Source: Parietichytrium sp. I65-24A
Taxonomy: Eukaryota; Sar; Bigyra; Thraustochytrida; Thraustochytriidae
Length of the DNA: 64,000 bases
Assembly: GCA_012862575.1 (NCBI GenBank)
Contig: BLSF01000003.1
Coordinates: 682,001 to 746,000, forward strand
Direction of reading: 5' to 3'
Below, piece by piece: positions 9,554 to 19,035 of the stretch. A program made the position numbers and the translations under genes. Every line of letters begins with the position of its first letter. Within the stretch, counting starts at the first letter, position 1. The notes under the pieces were generated by a model, which had not been told where the DNA came from, made no database searches, and saw only the letters and a list, made by a program, of their open reading frames with translations.

Positions 9554-10241
9554 GATTTAGGTAAGAATAGGCAAAAAACAGTAGTCGTGGTACTCACAAA
9601 TTGTCAACGTCTCACATAAATTCCCCACTCCCTCTCAAGATCTCCCTCACAGCCCGTCAGCTCACCACCCCGCCAGCGCTACCCAATCTCCCAGCCGATG
9701 CCTAACACCCCGACTCTCCCTCTCTACACAACTTCGAGGGACACACTCCTTTCCATAGGTCAAACGACTAGTTCAAAGCGATAGTCTCGTAACAGAACCT
9801 ATCCAAAATCCCTAGGAATGCGGATAGAGAGAGAGAGAACGCGGGAAGGGGAAGAATTCTACGTGGTACAAGTAGCGTAACAGTATTAGGAGGAGGAAGG
9901 AGGCGTCCCCGCAGCTAGGCGTCCGCGACGTACCGCGCACCCTGTTGAAGGAAGAAAGAAGAAAGAAGGAAGAAGGAAAGAAGGAAAGAAGGGTCCTCTC
10001 TCTCTCTGTCTCTCTCTCTGTCTCTGTCTCTGTCTCTGTTTGAGCGACGCAAGTGCAGTGGTGGACAGAGAAATTTATTTTGCTCGGAGGGAGCAGCAGA
10101 GAAAAGTTGAAGCTTTTTTTTTTTCTCTCCTCTTCCTCTCTCCATCCATCTCATTCGCGCGTTTAATCCTGGCGCGTTGGCGGGGCTAGCGCGGGGAGCG
10201 ACCCTACGTGATCTGATCAGGACACACGGAAGGGCAACAAG
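9554..10241. other. Spacer and leader of the 10242 gene
   Basis: No gene seen. A polypurine stretch built of GAAG units (about 9949-9995) is followed directly by a polypyrimidine CT/TCTG stretch (about 9996-10040). A T-run and CT tract occur at 10114-10150. The ATG at 10242 sits in the context CAACAAG-ATG-G. Confidence 0.6.
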
Positions 10242-13091
10242 ATGGAGGAGGTGAAAGCGAGCTTCTTGGAGGCGGGAGACTGGACGTGCAGGTACCAGAG
10301 GAATAATAAGAGGACCGGATTTAAGAATTTGCGATGCTTTCCAATCTGCAGCGACGCGCACAGGCTGCGAGGGTTCTGCGGACGGCCTGCGTATGTGGAG
10401 GTGGACAACCCCACGAGAAAGCCGCTGTGCAGCTGGTCTTGTTTTCAGAAGCTGCCAAAGGCCGGCGAAGAGGATCCAGGACCGGCGATTGGAAAGGTTA
10501 TGAAGAAGAGTGACATTCTGGAACTCACGCGCACCAAAGTGTACCAGTTCAGGCCTTGGATTGCCGGGGAGCCGTTTGAGACTGATGCGCCTGCCACAGA
10601 GCCTCAAGATTCTCAGGTTGTGACGTTTGTTTATAACAAGGCCCGGAAAGGCTGGCACTATTCTTGGGTCGCAAACAAGCACACTTGCGACAGTGAACAC
10701 GTTCTTCAAGCCTACATATTTGAGGTTCTTTCTGATGACGAGTTTAAAGTCGTAGGGAAGGTAAACTCGCCAGGATTTACAATTTTTTGCCGTAGAAGAC
10801 AGAGACAAAATGTCGAGAAACTGCCTCCTCAACTCAAAGAACAGCTCAAACTTCAAGACGAGCTCAAGCACAGCACCTTGGCAACTAAAGCGCCGCTTCC
10901 TCGCTCGATCCCAGTCCTCAATAGCTCTTTAGACAAGAAGCTCGTATCAGTGCTCACAGGCAAAGTGTTGACCGCTCCTCAGAAACCAGCTCGCGCGGCC
11001 CGAAGCAACAAACGGAAGCCCGATGAACTGGTCGTGGCCGCGATTAAGGCTGAAGTGATGCAAGGATTGCAAGGTCCCGCTGCAGAGGCAGCATTAGCCT
11101 CCTCCTCCTCGTTGAAGCGGCAGCGAACGAAGACCACTCCAAGAACTGTGCAACCCGGCGCCTCGCACATCAGCTCTTTGGCAGCAGCGCCTAACAAAAT
11201 GTACTCCGCAGGGGCGCACGGAGTCGACATGAACGCAGGAGAACATCTGCAGAGGTTGTCCGCTCACCAGGAAGCCTCTGCAGCGCAGTCACAGATTCCG
11301 GAGACGACGTACCCAGAACGCAAGATTCTTCTCTATCACATGACTCGCTACTTGCTTCGTCTCGATGTGAAGTCAACAAACCTGCTCAACACAAAGGAAC
11401 CAAATGATTTGTTTGTGTTTGATGAGAGCAAGGATGCAGATGGGGTCGAGCCGATGCCGTTTGGAGAACCCAGGTCAGAGAGCGAATATTCTCACTCGAG
11501 ATCGACAAATGATACCGGCACGAGGGGGGGAGCAGCTGCTTCCACCGAAAGGCAGCAGTACCACTCTCAAGTCATGCTGCCTGTTGGCAACCCAGGCGGA
11601 AGCTACGAGGATATTTCCAAGACGATCTCAGACTGTCTCGATTGCTTTGTTGGCGATGGATTCGACGTAAACGACCCCGTTGAGAACAGTGACCGTTCTG
11701 ATGCGTTCTCGACCACAACGAAAAGCCATGGAGGTTTTGACCTTCCTAGTTTGGACGACTTTGAACCTTTTGAGCTGGATTTCTCCGTTTTGAATGACGC
11801 TGAAATGAATGTAACCGGAGAGGAGGTCAAGCCGCAATTCAGCCAGATCATGAAGGAATTCGCCATCTATCTTATCGAAGAGCAAGAGTACACTGCTGCA
11901 ATCGAATCGGCGCTCTCAAACTTGGGTGACAACCCCTCCCAGTTTGAGTGCAAGCGAACCGCTATCGGTGTTCTTTTAGACATTGTCCAATCGTTTCTGT
12001 CGCGGTACAATATATCTGTGGATGAGTTGCACCATCTTTTCAAGACCCAAGTCTGGAATAGCAAATCGGGCACTGGTCTTAAGGATGGGTCACATGCTTC
12101 AAATGACGATGATGTGTCTGAAGTCGCATCCACGATGATGAATCTGGAGAAAATGCCAGTGGTACTCAAGTCAACCTTCGAGGAACAAGGCGAGGCCTCG
12201 CTGCCGCCGAAGAGTGTACGCTCTGAAGCAGAGGTGGCGTTCATGGACAACGTGACACATTACGCGCAGACGGTGAACTACACCTCCCCGCATAGTCCAC
12301 GGGCAACCTCTGCTTTGCTCCAATTGGGACTGAAATCGATGATCTCAGACTCCGCCGCAGGGCTGCTGTCATCGTCCGCTGCCGCAAGAGTCGTTCCTCA
12401 GCCCAGTGCCGCTTTGCATGGCTCTGTTCCCAAACTGTATGGCAGCTCTCCACACGAAGATAGTAGCGATATTGTTACGCAAGCTGTGCACCCTTACGTG
12501 CCGGATAATGACCCAGCGAACGACTTTACTGGAGAATGGGTTCGGCCGCATGATACGCTCGATATCCTCGAGACGATTCGCGAATCTGTCGGTGTTCCCT
12601 GGGTGCTCCGTAAAATGCTGCGCTACACCGAGTCCGCATTTAATTTGTATCACACTGAAGGCTGTCTAGAATCGCAGGCAAACCGCAAGCTGCTCTCCAG
12701 TGGGTTTCAGCGGTACGTACTCGACGGAGAGGAGCACGCCTGGATCGTCCCTCCCCCGATTCCCACGGAGAAGCCCGTGAGAAATGCCACCTATCGCGCT
12801 ACAATTTCGGACGGTGTCCTCACACTTGTGCTCAACTTTTCTCCCAAAAAGCGTATGATCCGAGAAACCCGCAAGACGAACGACGGAAACATGCTGGAGT
12901 CCGTGGTGCGCTTTCAATTTCGAAACGATCCTACCGGTGAATGGGAAACCAAGCTTCAAGCCCGGTGTGTTGCCACCCGACGATTGACTGATCAGCCTGT
13001 GGATCAATCTGAGTCCTTTCCTCACGATCTTGGCGGTGACGAACTTTCGTGGCTTGCAGTGCCATGTGACGACTTTGCTCTCACGCTGTGA
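10242..13091 (+). CDS. Large protein with Cys-rich N-terminus and putative lipocalin/FABP-like C-terminal domain
   Basis: 949 residues, one exon. The first 70 residues contain six cysteines (16, 32, 36, 46, 63, 67), spaced like a small zinc-binding or disulfide module. A further conserved-looking block runs to about residue 190 and ends in FTIFCRRR. The centre is long, Ser/Ala-rich and probably disordered, with a KRKPDE basic patch that could be a nuclear signal. Residues about 762-915 (FTGEWV, then VGVPWVLRKM, later RMIRETRKTNDG and CVATRRL) resemble the start G-x-W, the VGVPW-x-x-RK helix region and the closing strand of fatty-acid-binding/lipocalin folds; this is pattern recognition only. 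A cytosolic or nuclear lipid-sensing regulator would fit the arrangement, but that is inference. The overall protein is not recognised. Confidence 0.7.
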   Translation: MEEVKASFLEAGDWTCRYQRNNKRTGFKNLRCFPICSDAHRLRGFCGRPAYVEVDNPTRKPLCSWSCFQKLPKAGEEDPGPAIGKVMKKSDILELTRTKVYQFRPWIAGEPFETDAPATEPQDSQVVTFVYNKARKGWHYSWVANKHTCDSEHVLQAYIFEVLSDDEFKVVGKVNSPGFTIFCRRRQRQNVEKLPPQLKEQLKLQDELKHSTLATKAPLPRSIPVLNSSLDKKLVSVLTGKVLTAPQKPARAARSNKRKPDELVVAAIKAEVMQGLQGPAAEAALASSSSLKRQRTKTTPRTVQPGASHISSLAAAPNKMYSAGAHGVDMNAGEHLQRLSAHQEASAAQSQIPETTYPERKILLYHMTRYLLRLDVKSTNLLNTKEPNDLFVFDESKDADGVEPMPFGEPRSESEYSHSRSTNDTGTRGGAAASTERQQYHSQVMLPVGNPGGSYEDISKTISDCLDCFVGDGFDVNDPVENSDRSDAFSTTTKSHGGFDLPSLDDFEPFELDFSVLNDAEMNVTGEEVKPQFSQIMKEFAIYLIEEQEYTAAIESALSNLGDNPSQFECKRTAIGVLLDIVQSFLSRYNISVDELHHLFKTQVWNSKSGTGLKDGSHASNDDDVSEVASTMMNLEKMPVVLKSTFEEQGEASLPPKSVRSEAEVAFMDNVTHYAQTVNYTSPHSPRATSALLQLGLKSMISDSAAGLLSSSAAARVVPQPSAALHGSVPKLYGSSPHEDSSDIVTQAVHPYVPDNDPANDFTGEWVRPHDTLDILETIRESVGVPWVLRKMLRYTESAFNLYHTEGCLESQANRKLLSSGFQRYVLDGEEHAWIVPPPIPTEKPVRNATYRATISDGVLTLVLNFSPKKRMIRETRKTNDGNMLESVVRFQFRNDPTGEWETKLQARCVATRRLTDQPVDQSESFPHDLGGDELSWLAVPCDDFALTL

Positions 13092-13454
13092 GCGCAAATA
13101 CCCCACCTCTTTTCTCGTGAGCCTCTGTCCCACGAATCTATTTATTTTTTCGTACTTTTATTCATCACTATTATTATTATTATTTTATTTGTACAATGTA
13201 TTGATTGAATTGTCTCTATTGCTTTAGCTCTAGCTCGGCTGAGAAATTCGACAAACCCTTCCTTATCTATATGCATGCACTCGCGCGATTTTGATCTTCT
13301 TTCTCCACTAAACTTTTTTTTTTTTTTTGTCAATTGAAAGTTACTGTTATTCTGTTTTTTTTTAATTTTTAGGCATTAAAACCAAAACAAGTTGCTCTTC
13401 ACGAACTCTGATGATCACCCTTTCTAGCCAGCCGGTGACACGGCCATCCGACAA
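13092..13454. other. AT-rich spacer between convergent genes
   Basis: Contains TATTTATTTTTTCG, an ATT repeat run (about 13170-13185) and long T runs (13314-13330). It presumably holds the 3' ends of both neighbours. No gene seen. Confidence 0.6.
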
Positions 13455-14123
13455 TTACCATCTGTACCTTTTCTTCCACTCCGTCGACCTGCTCATCCTG
13501 GCCTCCATCTCGGCGATGAGTTGGTCCTCGGTCTTGCCCTTGATGGCCGCCAGGTCCTGTGCGATGCTCTCCCGCAGCTCTTTCTCGTAGTCCGCCGCCG
13601 CCTCCGGTGCGAGCACCTCCTCGATGGCGGGGTACACGACGCTCTTCTTCTCGAACTTCTTGGGCAGGAAGGGCGGCTCCTCGCGCGACTTGAATTGCTC
13701 AATCTGCTCATCCGAGAACTCGTGCCAGTGCGGGTGGTCATCCTCCACGTACACCATGAGGCGTGCCATGCGGCGCTTGCGCAGGTTGTTCTTGGGCAGC
13801 ATGCCGTTCACAGCGCGGGTGAAAATCTCCTCGGGCCGTTTCTTGTCCTCCACAAGGTTCTTCGGTGTCATCGACTTGAGTCCGCCGGCGTATCCCGTGT
13901 GCCATCGGTACAGCTTTTGCTCGTACTTGCGCCCGCTCAGCACCAGCTCGCTCGCGTTCACTATCACCACATTGTCGCCCATGTCCGCGTGCGGGCTGTA
14001 GTACGGCTTGTGCTTGCCCATCAAAAGTCGCGACACGTGCGTCGCCAGACGGCCCACCACTTCGCCGCGACCGTCAAACACGTGCCACCGGCTCTGCGCA
14101 GCGCGTACCGGTCCGGACGCCAT
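13455..14123 (-). CDS. MRPL13: Mitochondrial-type ribosomal protein uL13
   Basis: 222 residues from ATG at 14123. The start matches uL13: WHVFDGRGEVVGRLATHVSR, then GKHKPYYSPHADMGDNVVIVNA, KLYRWHTGYAGGLKS, and the PEEIFTRAVNGMLPKN-LRKRRMARL segment that is diagnostic of bacterial/organellar L13. The lack of a long targeting peptide is usual for this protein. The 80-residue C-terminal extension (acidic, with a predicted helix) goes beyond bacterial L13 (about 142 residues) and fits mitochondrial versions. It belongs to the large subunit of the organellar ribosome. Strong GC3 bias marks it as well expressed. A plastid version is less likely because no bipartite leader is seen. A long open frame on the opposite strand is a codon-bias shadow. 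Confidence 0.93.
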   Translation of the reverse strand: MASGPVRAAQSRWHVFDGRGEVVGRLATHVSRLLMGKHKPYYSPHADMGDNVVIVNASELVLSGRKYEQKLYRWHTGYAGGLKSMTPKNLVEDKKRPEEIFTRAVNGMLPKNNLRKRRMARLMVYVEDDHPHWHEFSDEQIEQFKSREEPPFLPKKFEKKSVVYPAIEEVLAPEAAADYEKELRESIAQDLAAIKGKTEDQLIAEMEARMSRSTEWKKRYRW

Positions 14124-15561
14124 TTTCACCGATTCCTTTCACCCAGCAGATAGATGTCCGAGACAGATTGACAGATTGACAGAGAGATAGATCCACCGAC
14201 CGACCAACCACTGGAACACGAGGAAACTAAACTAAACTAAAATGAAATGAAACACCAACAGACGGCAAAGCTACCGCGCGGATGGCGCCACCCTAGGCCG
14301 ACCGTAATGATACGTAGCGGACCGCAACGTACGTTTCACGTCGGTATGCGCGGACAGGACCCGCTTGCCTCTTCCTTTGCTAGCGCAGACGCTAGCCTCG
14401 CGGATACTAAGTACTGCGTACTGAGTACTGAGCACTGGGAGTACCGTGAAGGAGGAGGAAGGGTTAGGTGGTAGTTGTCAGCGCGGACTGCGGGGCTACT
14501 GCTTATTTAGCGGCTCGGTTAAGGTGGAAAAGTGTCCTCGCAAGCTGGCTAAAGGGATTGGCTAAGTGGAGTCTAGTTAATGGGCGGTAGGAGAGGGTAG
14601 CGTGAACGGTGGTGCTGCGGCTAGCGGCGGAGGTAGAAGTGCAGTAAGAGGGGGCTACTCAAGGGATGTGGAAGGTTACGAGGTGGATAGTAAAAGGCTT
14701 AGGAGTGTGGGTGGGCGCACAAGCCGTCCGTTCGTGGGCAGGAGAGCAGTTCTCTGATCGTGAATAGTAATTGTTCGTGAACAAACGAAGGGGTCGTAAT
14801 TGATCCGTTGCAACTCAGTGGCGGCGCCGGCACCGCAGCTGCTGTGAATTGCAACAGTCAATGAAAATCAAAATCGGGCCAAATGCAACTTGTTTTGTTA
14901 ACTTTTACTTTTACTTTCAATTGAAATCGAGATTGAGGTCTTGATCGGCTGGAGGAATAATTGCACGAAGGAATCCACGGAGAAAGACGGAGTATATCGT
15001 TTGAAAGCTCGGGAAATGGAGTGAACACAATAATTCTCATTCTTGCGCGAGTTGGCTCACAACCTCACTCTTTCATTGGCTTGCTTTGATTTCCCTGTCA
15101 GGTCAATCCCAACTTTTCCTCGGTAGCACGTCAGATGTCAACTTCATTTGGAGCGATGTCCACGTGGCAGGAATCTCTTTTCTATGGAGTTCTGGCCATC
15201 GGAGCACACAGCTCGAGAGGAAAACACTGCCTGTGGAGACAGAGCGGCCATCTCATCCAGTGTACTTACTGGTCGCAGCAGCCTGAGAAATCTACCAATC
15301 TCTTCGCGCAACAGCGAGACTAACCAATTGCCTGTCTGAGTGGCACAGCACGTGTCCGTAAGGTTTCTGCATGAATCGGGCTTGAGATCCGCTCACATTC
15401 GCAGTGAATTAGTGAAACTTCAGGTTGACCAGAAAGTTTCTATCGGATTGGACTGCCCAAAGCCGATAGCCGGAGATCTTTGGCGTGGAGCAAAGCGGGC
15501 GCGCATATCAAAGACGGGCATACGCAAGAGGGAGGACAACGACGAAGGCGATGCTGTCAAG
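14124..15561. other. Divergent spacer; may hold a 5' exon of the coiled-coil gene
   Basis: Near 14170-14235 there are pyrimidine-rich leader sequence and CTAAA repeats upstream of uL13. A cluster of GTACTG/GAGTAC words lies at 14408-14455. The coiled-coil frame stays open upstream of its first ATG to 15340, where it meets a TGA at 15337; before that TGA the same frame is open again from 15148. This suggests an unresolved spliced 5' exon. CACATTCGCAG ending at 15404 is a candidate acceptor and GTAAGG at 15358 a candidate donor, but no complete gene model is consistent with both. Confidence 0.45.
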
Positions 15562-18225
15562 ATGCGATCGCTCAGCCACCCGCATCAGATGAGACGGCAA
15601 GACACGGTTGTTGAACGCCGAGGTGGGCCAGGTTCACGGAGAATACACAATGCGTCCATTGGGAGCGCGATTGTCAAGGGCATGAAGCCATTCCATACGA
15701 TGCCGGCCGCCTCCGACGGGCGAGAGCTGACAAGAAGTGACTCTTCTGGCCTTGGATCGAGAGCGTATCTCGGGAGGAACCAAGGGGGCGATGAGTCCGG
15801 TGACCAGGTGGGCTCCTCCAAATGGAGGCGAGGAACGCTGTCTGATTTGTCTTCGCTGCAAGGTCCTGAAACATCAGAATCTGCAGCAAATTGTATGACC
15901 TTGAGCGAAGGCCTCAGGCAAAGCTCGATGGAAATTACGCAATTGCAAGACGAGGTCTCTTCAATGCAGGAGCAAGTGCATGCCAAGTCCGCAGAGCTCG
16001 CCGCGGCCAAGTCAGAGCTGCTTGTCGCGACACAGCATATTCAAGGGCTGAAGGAACAAGTAAGAATGGAGCAGCTCCGGGCCTCGCAGATTGATAAACT
16101 CAAAATTCAGCTCGACAAGGCAAACACGACAGAGAGGCAGATGCGCGCGGCGCTCGAGCTTTCTCAACAACAGCTGGGCCACGCAAAAACTCAGCTTGAG
16201 CTCAAGTCCACCAAGCTGAATGATGCTATGGAGAGTGCGAATGGCAGAGTTGATGAGCTTGATCGATATAAAGAACTGTTGGGAGAGAAACACGAGCAAT
16301 TATTTGCAGCAAACCAGCTAGTCGGTGAGCTCCGGCAACAACTGGCCACCATCCGGAGTGAGTCATCAACAAGCGAGCGTAAAATGAGAGAAGAGCTCAG
16401 TCAAGATCGAGAGCAAAACCGTCAGCTGTTAAGTGAAGTCTCCCAAAAGCAGGAGGAACTGACGAGTTTGAAGGCCCAATTGGAGGAGGCTCAAGGCAAT
16501 GCCACCGAAGCCGAAAAACTTCGCTCCTCATCCCGACTTGAGCTGGACCAAATGCGAAAATCCCTTGCGGAGAGCCGCGCTCAGCTTACTCAGCAGTCTA
16601 AAATATTTGAGGCAAAAGAAAAAGAGCTTCAGCAGTCCGTGCAAAATGCACGAACACAGGGCGAGCAGTGGAGAGACTCACACTCCAAACTACAAAGCGA
16701 GATGGAGCTGAAGAAGAAATCGACCGTGGCAGTGCAAGATCTGGAAAAGAAACTTCTACACCTCACAAAAGAGAACCAGACCTTGAGGGCGGAGGTGAAT
16801 AGCGGCAAGGAAGAAGTGAAGGTTGCCAAATCCAAAGTGAGCAGTTTAGAAAAGCAAATGGACAATCTGCGGAGCTCAAGCGACTCTAAAGCTGCTCTGG
16901 AAAAAGAGTTGAAGTCCAAACTTGACAAAGCAGAATATTCACTACAAGAAAGTGCAAAGTCGCTCGCTGATATAAGCAGTCGTCTGAAGGAAAGCGAGGC
17001 AAAACAGACAACCCAAGCTGAGAGCCTGCAGAAAGCGCAGAGCGAACTATCCACCTTGCAAAAGGCTCATTCCACAAATTTGAAGTGCCTGGCAGACTTG
17101 AGTTCCGAGCGAAATGAGCTACAATCTGTGAATGATGAACTGTCCAAGCAACTCCAAGTTCTCTCAGACTCAGAAAGAAATATGCGAGAGGTCAAAGAGC
17201 GTGTAGATTCCAGGCTCGAAAGACTTCAGCTTGAGAAAGAAAGTTTGTATGAAAAGGCAAACTCTGCGGTTCACGAGCGCGATGAGCTTGTCAAACGACT
17301 GGCAAGCCAGAAATCTCAAATGACTGACCTTGTAAACGCGAATGGCATTGTGAAACAGGAATTAGAACAAGCTAGAAGGCAAATTGCAGAGCTACACCAA
17401 GCGGACAACGCGAAAAGAGCGCAGCTCGAGACTGAGCTCGAGCAGAGGTCGGCTTCCTTGGAGCTCGCTGTGAAGGGACAGAACGAGCTCGGGAAAAAAG
17501 TAGAGCTCCTGATGAAAGAACAAGCGGAAGGAGCCCGGCGCTCAGCAAACCACCTTGAAGAGATTGCACTGCTTCGTGCCGAACTGGACACTGAAATTAT
17601 TAAATGGAAGTCACGAGCTTCAAGTCTAGAGAAGCAACTACTCGAGGCTGAAGGGAGAAAAGAGCGCCTAGCTCAAGCTGAGTCCAGAATGAAGGTCTTT
17701 GAGCAAGCCGCCTCCAGCCTCGGCGTTCGAGACGCGGGCGATATCCCTGTGGCAGTCGAGAAACTTCGACAGCAGGCAAGGGCTGGTGAGAACATTCGCC
17801 AGCTTCTTGACTCTGTGAAAGCCGAAGTCAGTTCGCACAGAGCTGTGCAAAATTTAAGGCTCTTGCTTCGATCCGCAGAGACAACGGACGCCACGACATA
17901 CCTTGAGTTCGCTCGGGTGAGAGAGAAGAGCCTCGAGCAGCAAATTCAAGTACTGGTCTACAACGTGACTGCGAGCGAGTCGCACATGCTCGCATGCGAT
18001 CCAGTAGGGACCAAAAAGCAGCAAAAAACCCGACAGGAACGCATCCAAAAGATCGAGGCCCAGCTGCGCGAAAGCGAATCCCACCGAGACGACTACCTTC
18101 AAAGCTCCAAGACAAACAAGGAACGCTTGGAGCAACTCATGTCCGAGGCCCAGCAAAAGCTGCAAAAGTGCCAAGCCACTACTTCCTCACTCTTCCAAGC
18201 TCACTTGCCATCCTTCAAGTGGTAG
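15562..18225 (+). CDS. Long coiled-coil protein
   Basis: 887 residues from the first in-frame ATG at 15562; the open frame reaches back to 15340 without ATG, so the real N-terminus may come from an upstream exon. About the first 110 residues are basic and Ser/Gly-rich with little structure. From about residue 115 to near the end the sequence is an almost continuous heptad coiled coil rich in Glu, Lys, Gln, Leu and Ser, typical of golgin, centrosomal or myosin-tail-like scaffolds. A break with shorter helices occurs around residues 720-800. There is no motor, GRIP or other end domain I can recognise. It may be a cytoskeletal, Golgi or basal-body scaffold; composition alone cannot decide. No repeats at the DNA level are evident, so the helix was not built by recent duplication. 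Confidence 0.8.
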   Translation: MRSLSHPHQMRRQDTVVERRGGPGSRRIHNASIGSAIVKGMKPFHTMPAASDGRELTRSDSSGLGSRAYLGRNQGGDESGDQVGSSKWRRGTLSDLSSLQGPETSESAANCMTLSEGLRQSSMEITQLQDEVSSMQEQVHAKSAELAAAKSELLVATQHIQGLKEQVRMEQLRASQIDKLKIQLDKANTTERQMRAALELSQQQLGHAKTQLELKSTKLNDAMESANGRVDELDRYKELLGEKHEQLFAANQLVGELRQQLATIRSESSTSERKMREELSQDREQNRQLLSEVSQKQEELTSLKAQLEEAQGNATEAEKLRSSSRLELDQMRKSLAESRAQLTQQSKIFEAKEKELQQSVQNARTQGEQWRDSHSKLQSEMELKKKSTVAVQDLEKKLLHLTKENQTLRAEVNSGKEEVKVAKSKVSSLEKQMDNLRSSSDSKAALEKELKSKLDKAEYSLQESAKSLADISSRLKESEAKQTTQAESLQKAQSELSTLQKAHSTNLKCLADLSSERNELQSVNDELSKQLQVLSDSERNMREVKERVDSRLERLQLEKESLYEKANSAVHERDELVKRLASQKSQMTDLVNANGIVKQELEQARRQIAELHQADNAKRAQLETELEQRSASLELAVKGQNELGKKVELLMKEQAEGARRSANHLEEIALLRAELDTEIIKWKSRASSLEKQLLEAEGRKERLAQAESRMKVFEQAASSLGVRDAGDIPVAVEKLRQQARAGENIRQLLDSVKAEVSSHRAVQNLRLLLRSAETTDATTYLEFARVREKSLEQQIQVLVYNVTASESHMLACDPVGTKKQQKTRQERIQKIEAQLRESESHRDDYLQSSKTNKERLEQLMSEAQQKLQKCQATTSSLFQAHLPSFKW

Positions 18226-19035
18226 TCGGGTCAGTTTGACCGCTTTGCACATCCCCCTGTAGTAAAAAATTTGAACATCATGATTCACACACAGTTCATG
18301 CCTGTCCATCCTATCTCTCTTCTTGTTCCTTTTTGTCGCAGCCGAGATCATCATCATCGCCACCTTTGGCACTATTGCACTCGCCAAGATCCCATTCTAC
18401 GTCCAAAGTTCGTCGATCATGCAACCAAGCTTCATCCATCCATCCATCTATCCATCCATCCATCTATCAAAACCAGCTTTGCAAAACTCGAACTCGACTG
18501 TGAACATGGAAATGAATTATCTCTTTGGACGCGGAATTTAGAACTCGAACATACTCGAACGCTCTTCCCCAACCGGAACTACTCGTGCACCCATAAGATT
18601 CTACTACTGACAGCGAGTTAGTCCACAACAAGTACAGCATTTACTTGGCACTCACCACGTTTGCACGTCTGTCCTCGCGCATTCCCACGTGTGGGGTTTA
18701 CTGTATACTCTTGAACATACGTAAGTGGTGCAATAATCGCGCACCGAGCTACCCTGCCCGAAACGAAGGCGGCGCAAGAGCGCGTGGAGAGGAAGTTTTT
18801 TTAGCTGTCTGACAACTCCTTGGTCCGGTGCGCAGAAACTTGGCTCGGTGCTCTCAGGGCTGTGAGAAAACATATTCGCTCCGCGTGCGCGCGGAAGCAG
18901 AGGGGCTCACGCATCGTGCGCCTGATACATTGTGGGAGTTGTTCTTGAGGGGCCAATTGAGAGTCGAGCGTTGAATCTGTCCCCGTAGTCCTTGGAACAG
19001 TGCGCGGAAGCTGCGCGTACGCCAAAGCTGGCGGT
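18226..19035. other. Spacer
   Basis: Holds a CCAT/CTAT tetranucleotide run (about 18434-18470). No gene seen. The final part is presumably the leader of the MARCH6-like gene; a GTG-initiated extension of that frame from 19000 is not credible as a start. Confidence 0.6.

Noticed and set aside
13521-14153. 210-codon plus-strand frame opposite uL13
   Set aside because: Shadow of a GC3-rich gene; the minus strand encodes a clear uL13.
15334-15348. 15-nt GT...AG intron removing the TGA at 15337
   Set aside because: Far shorter than the 48-98 nt introns supported elsewhere in the window.
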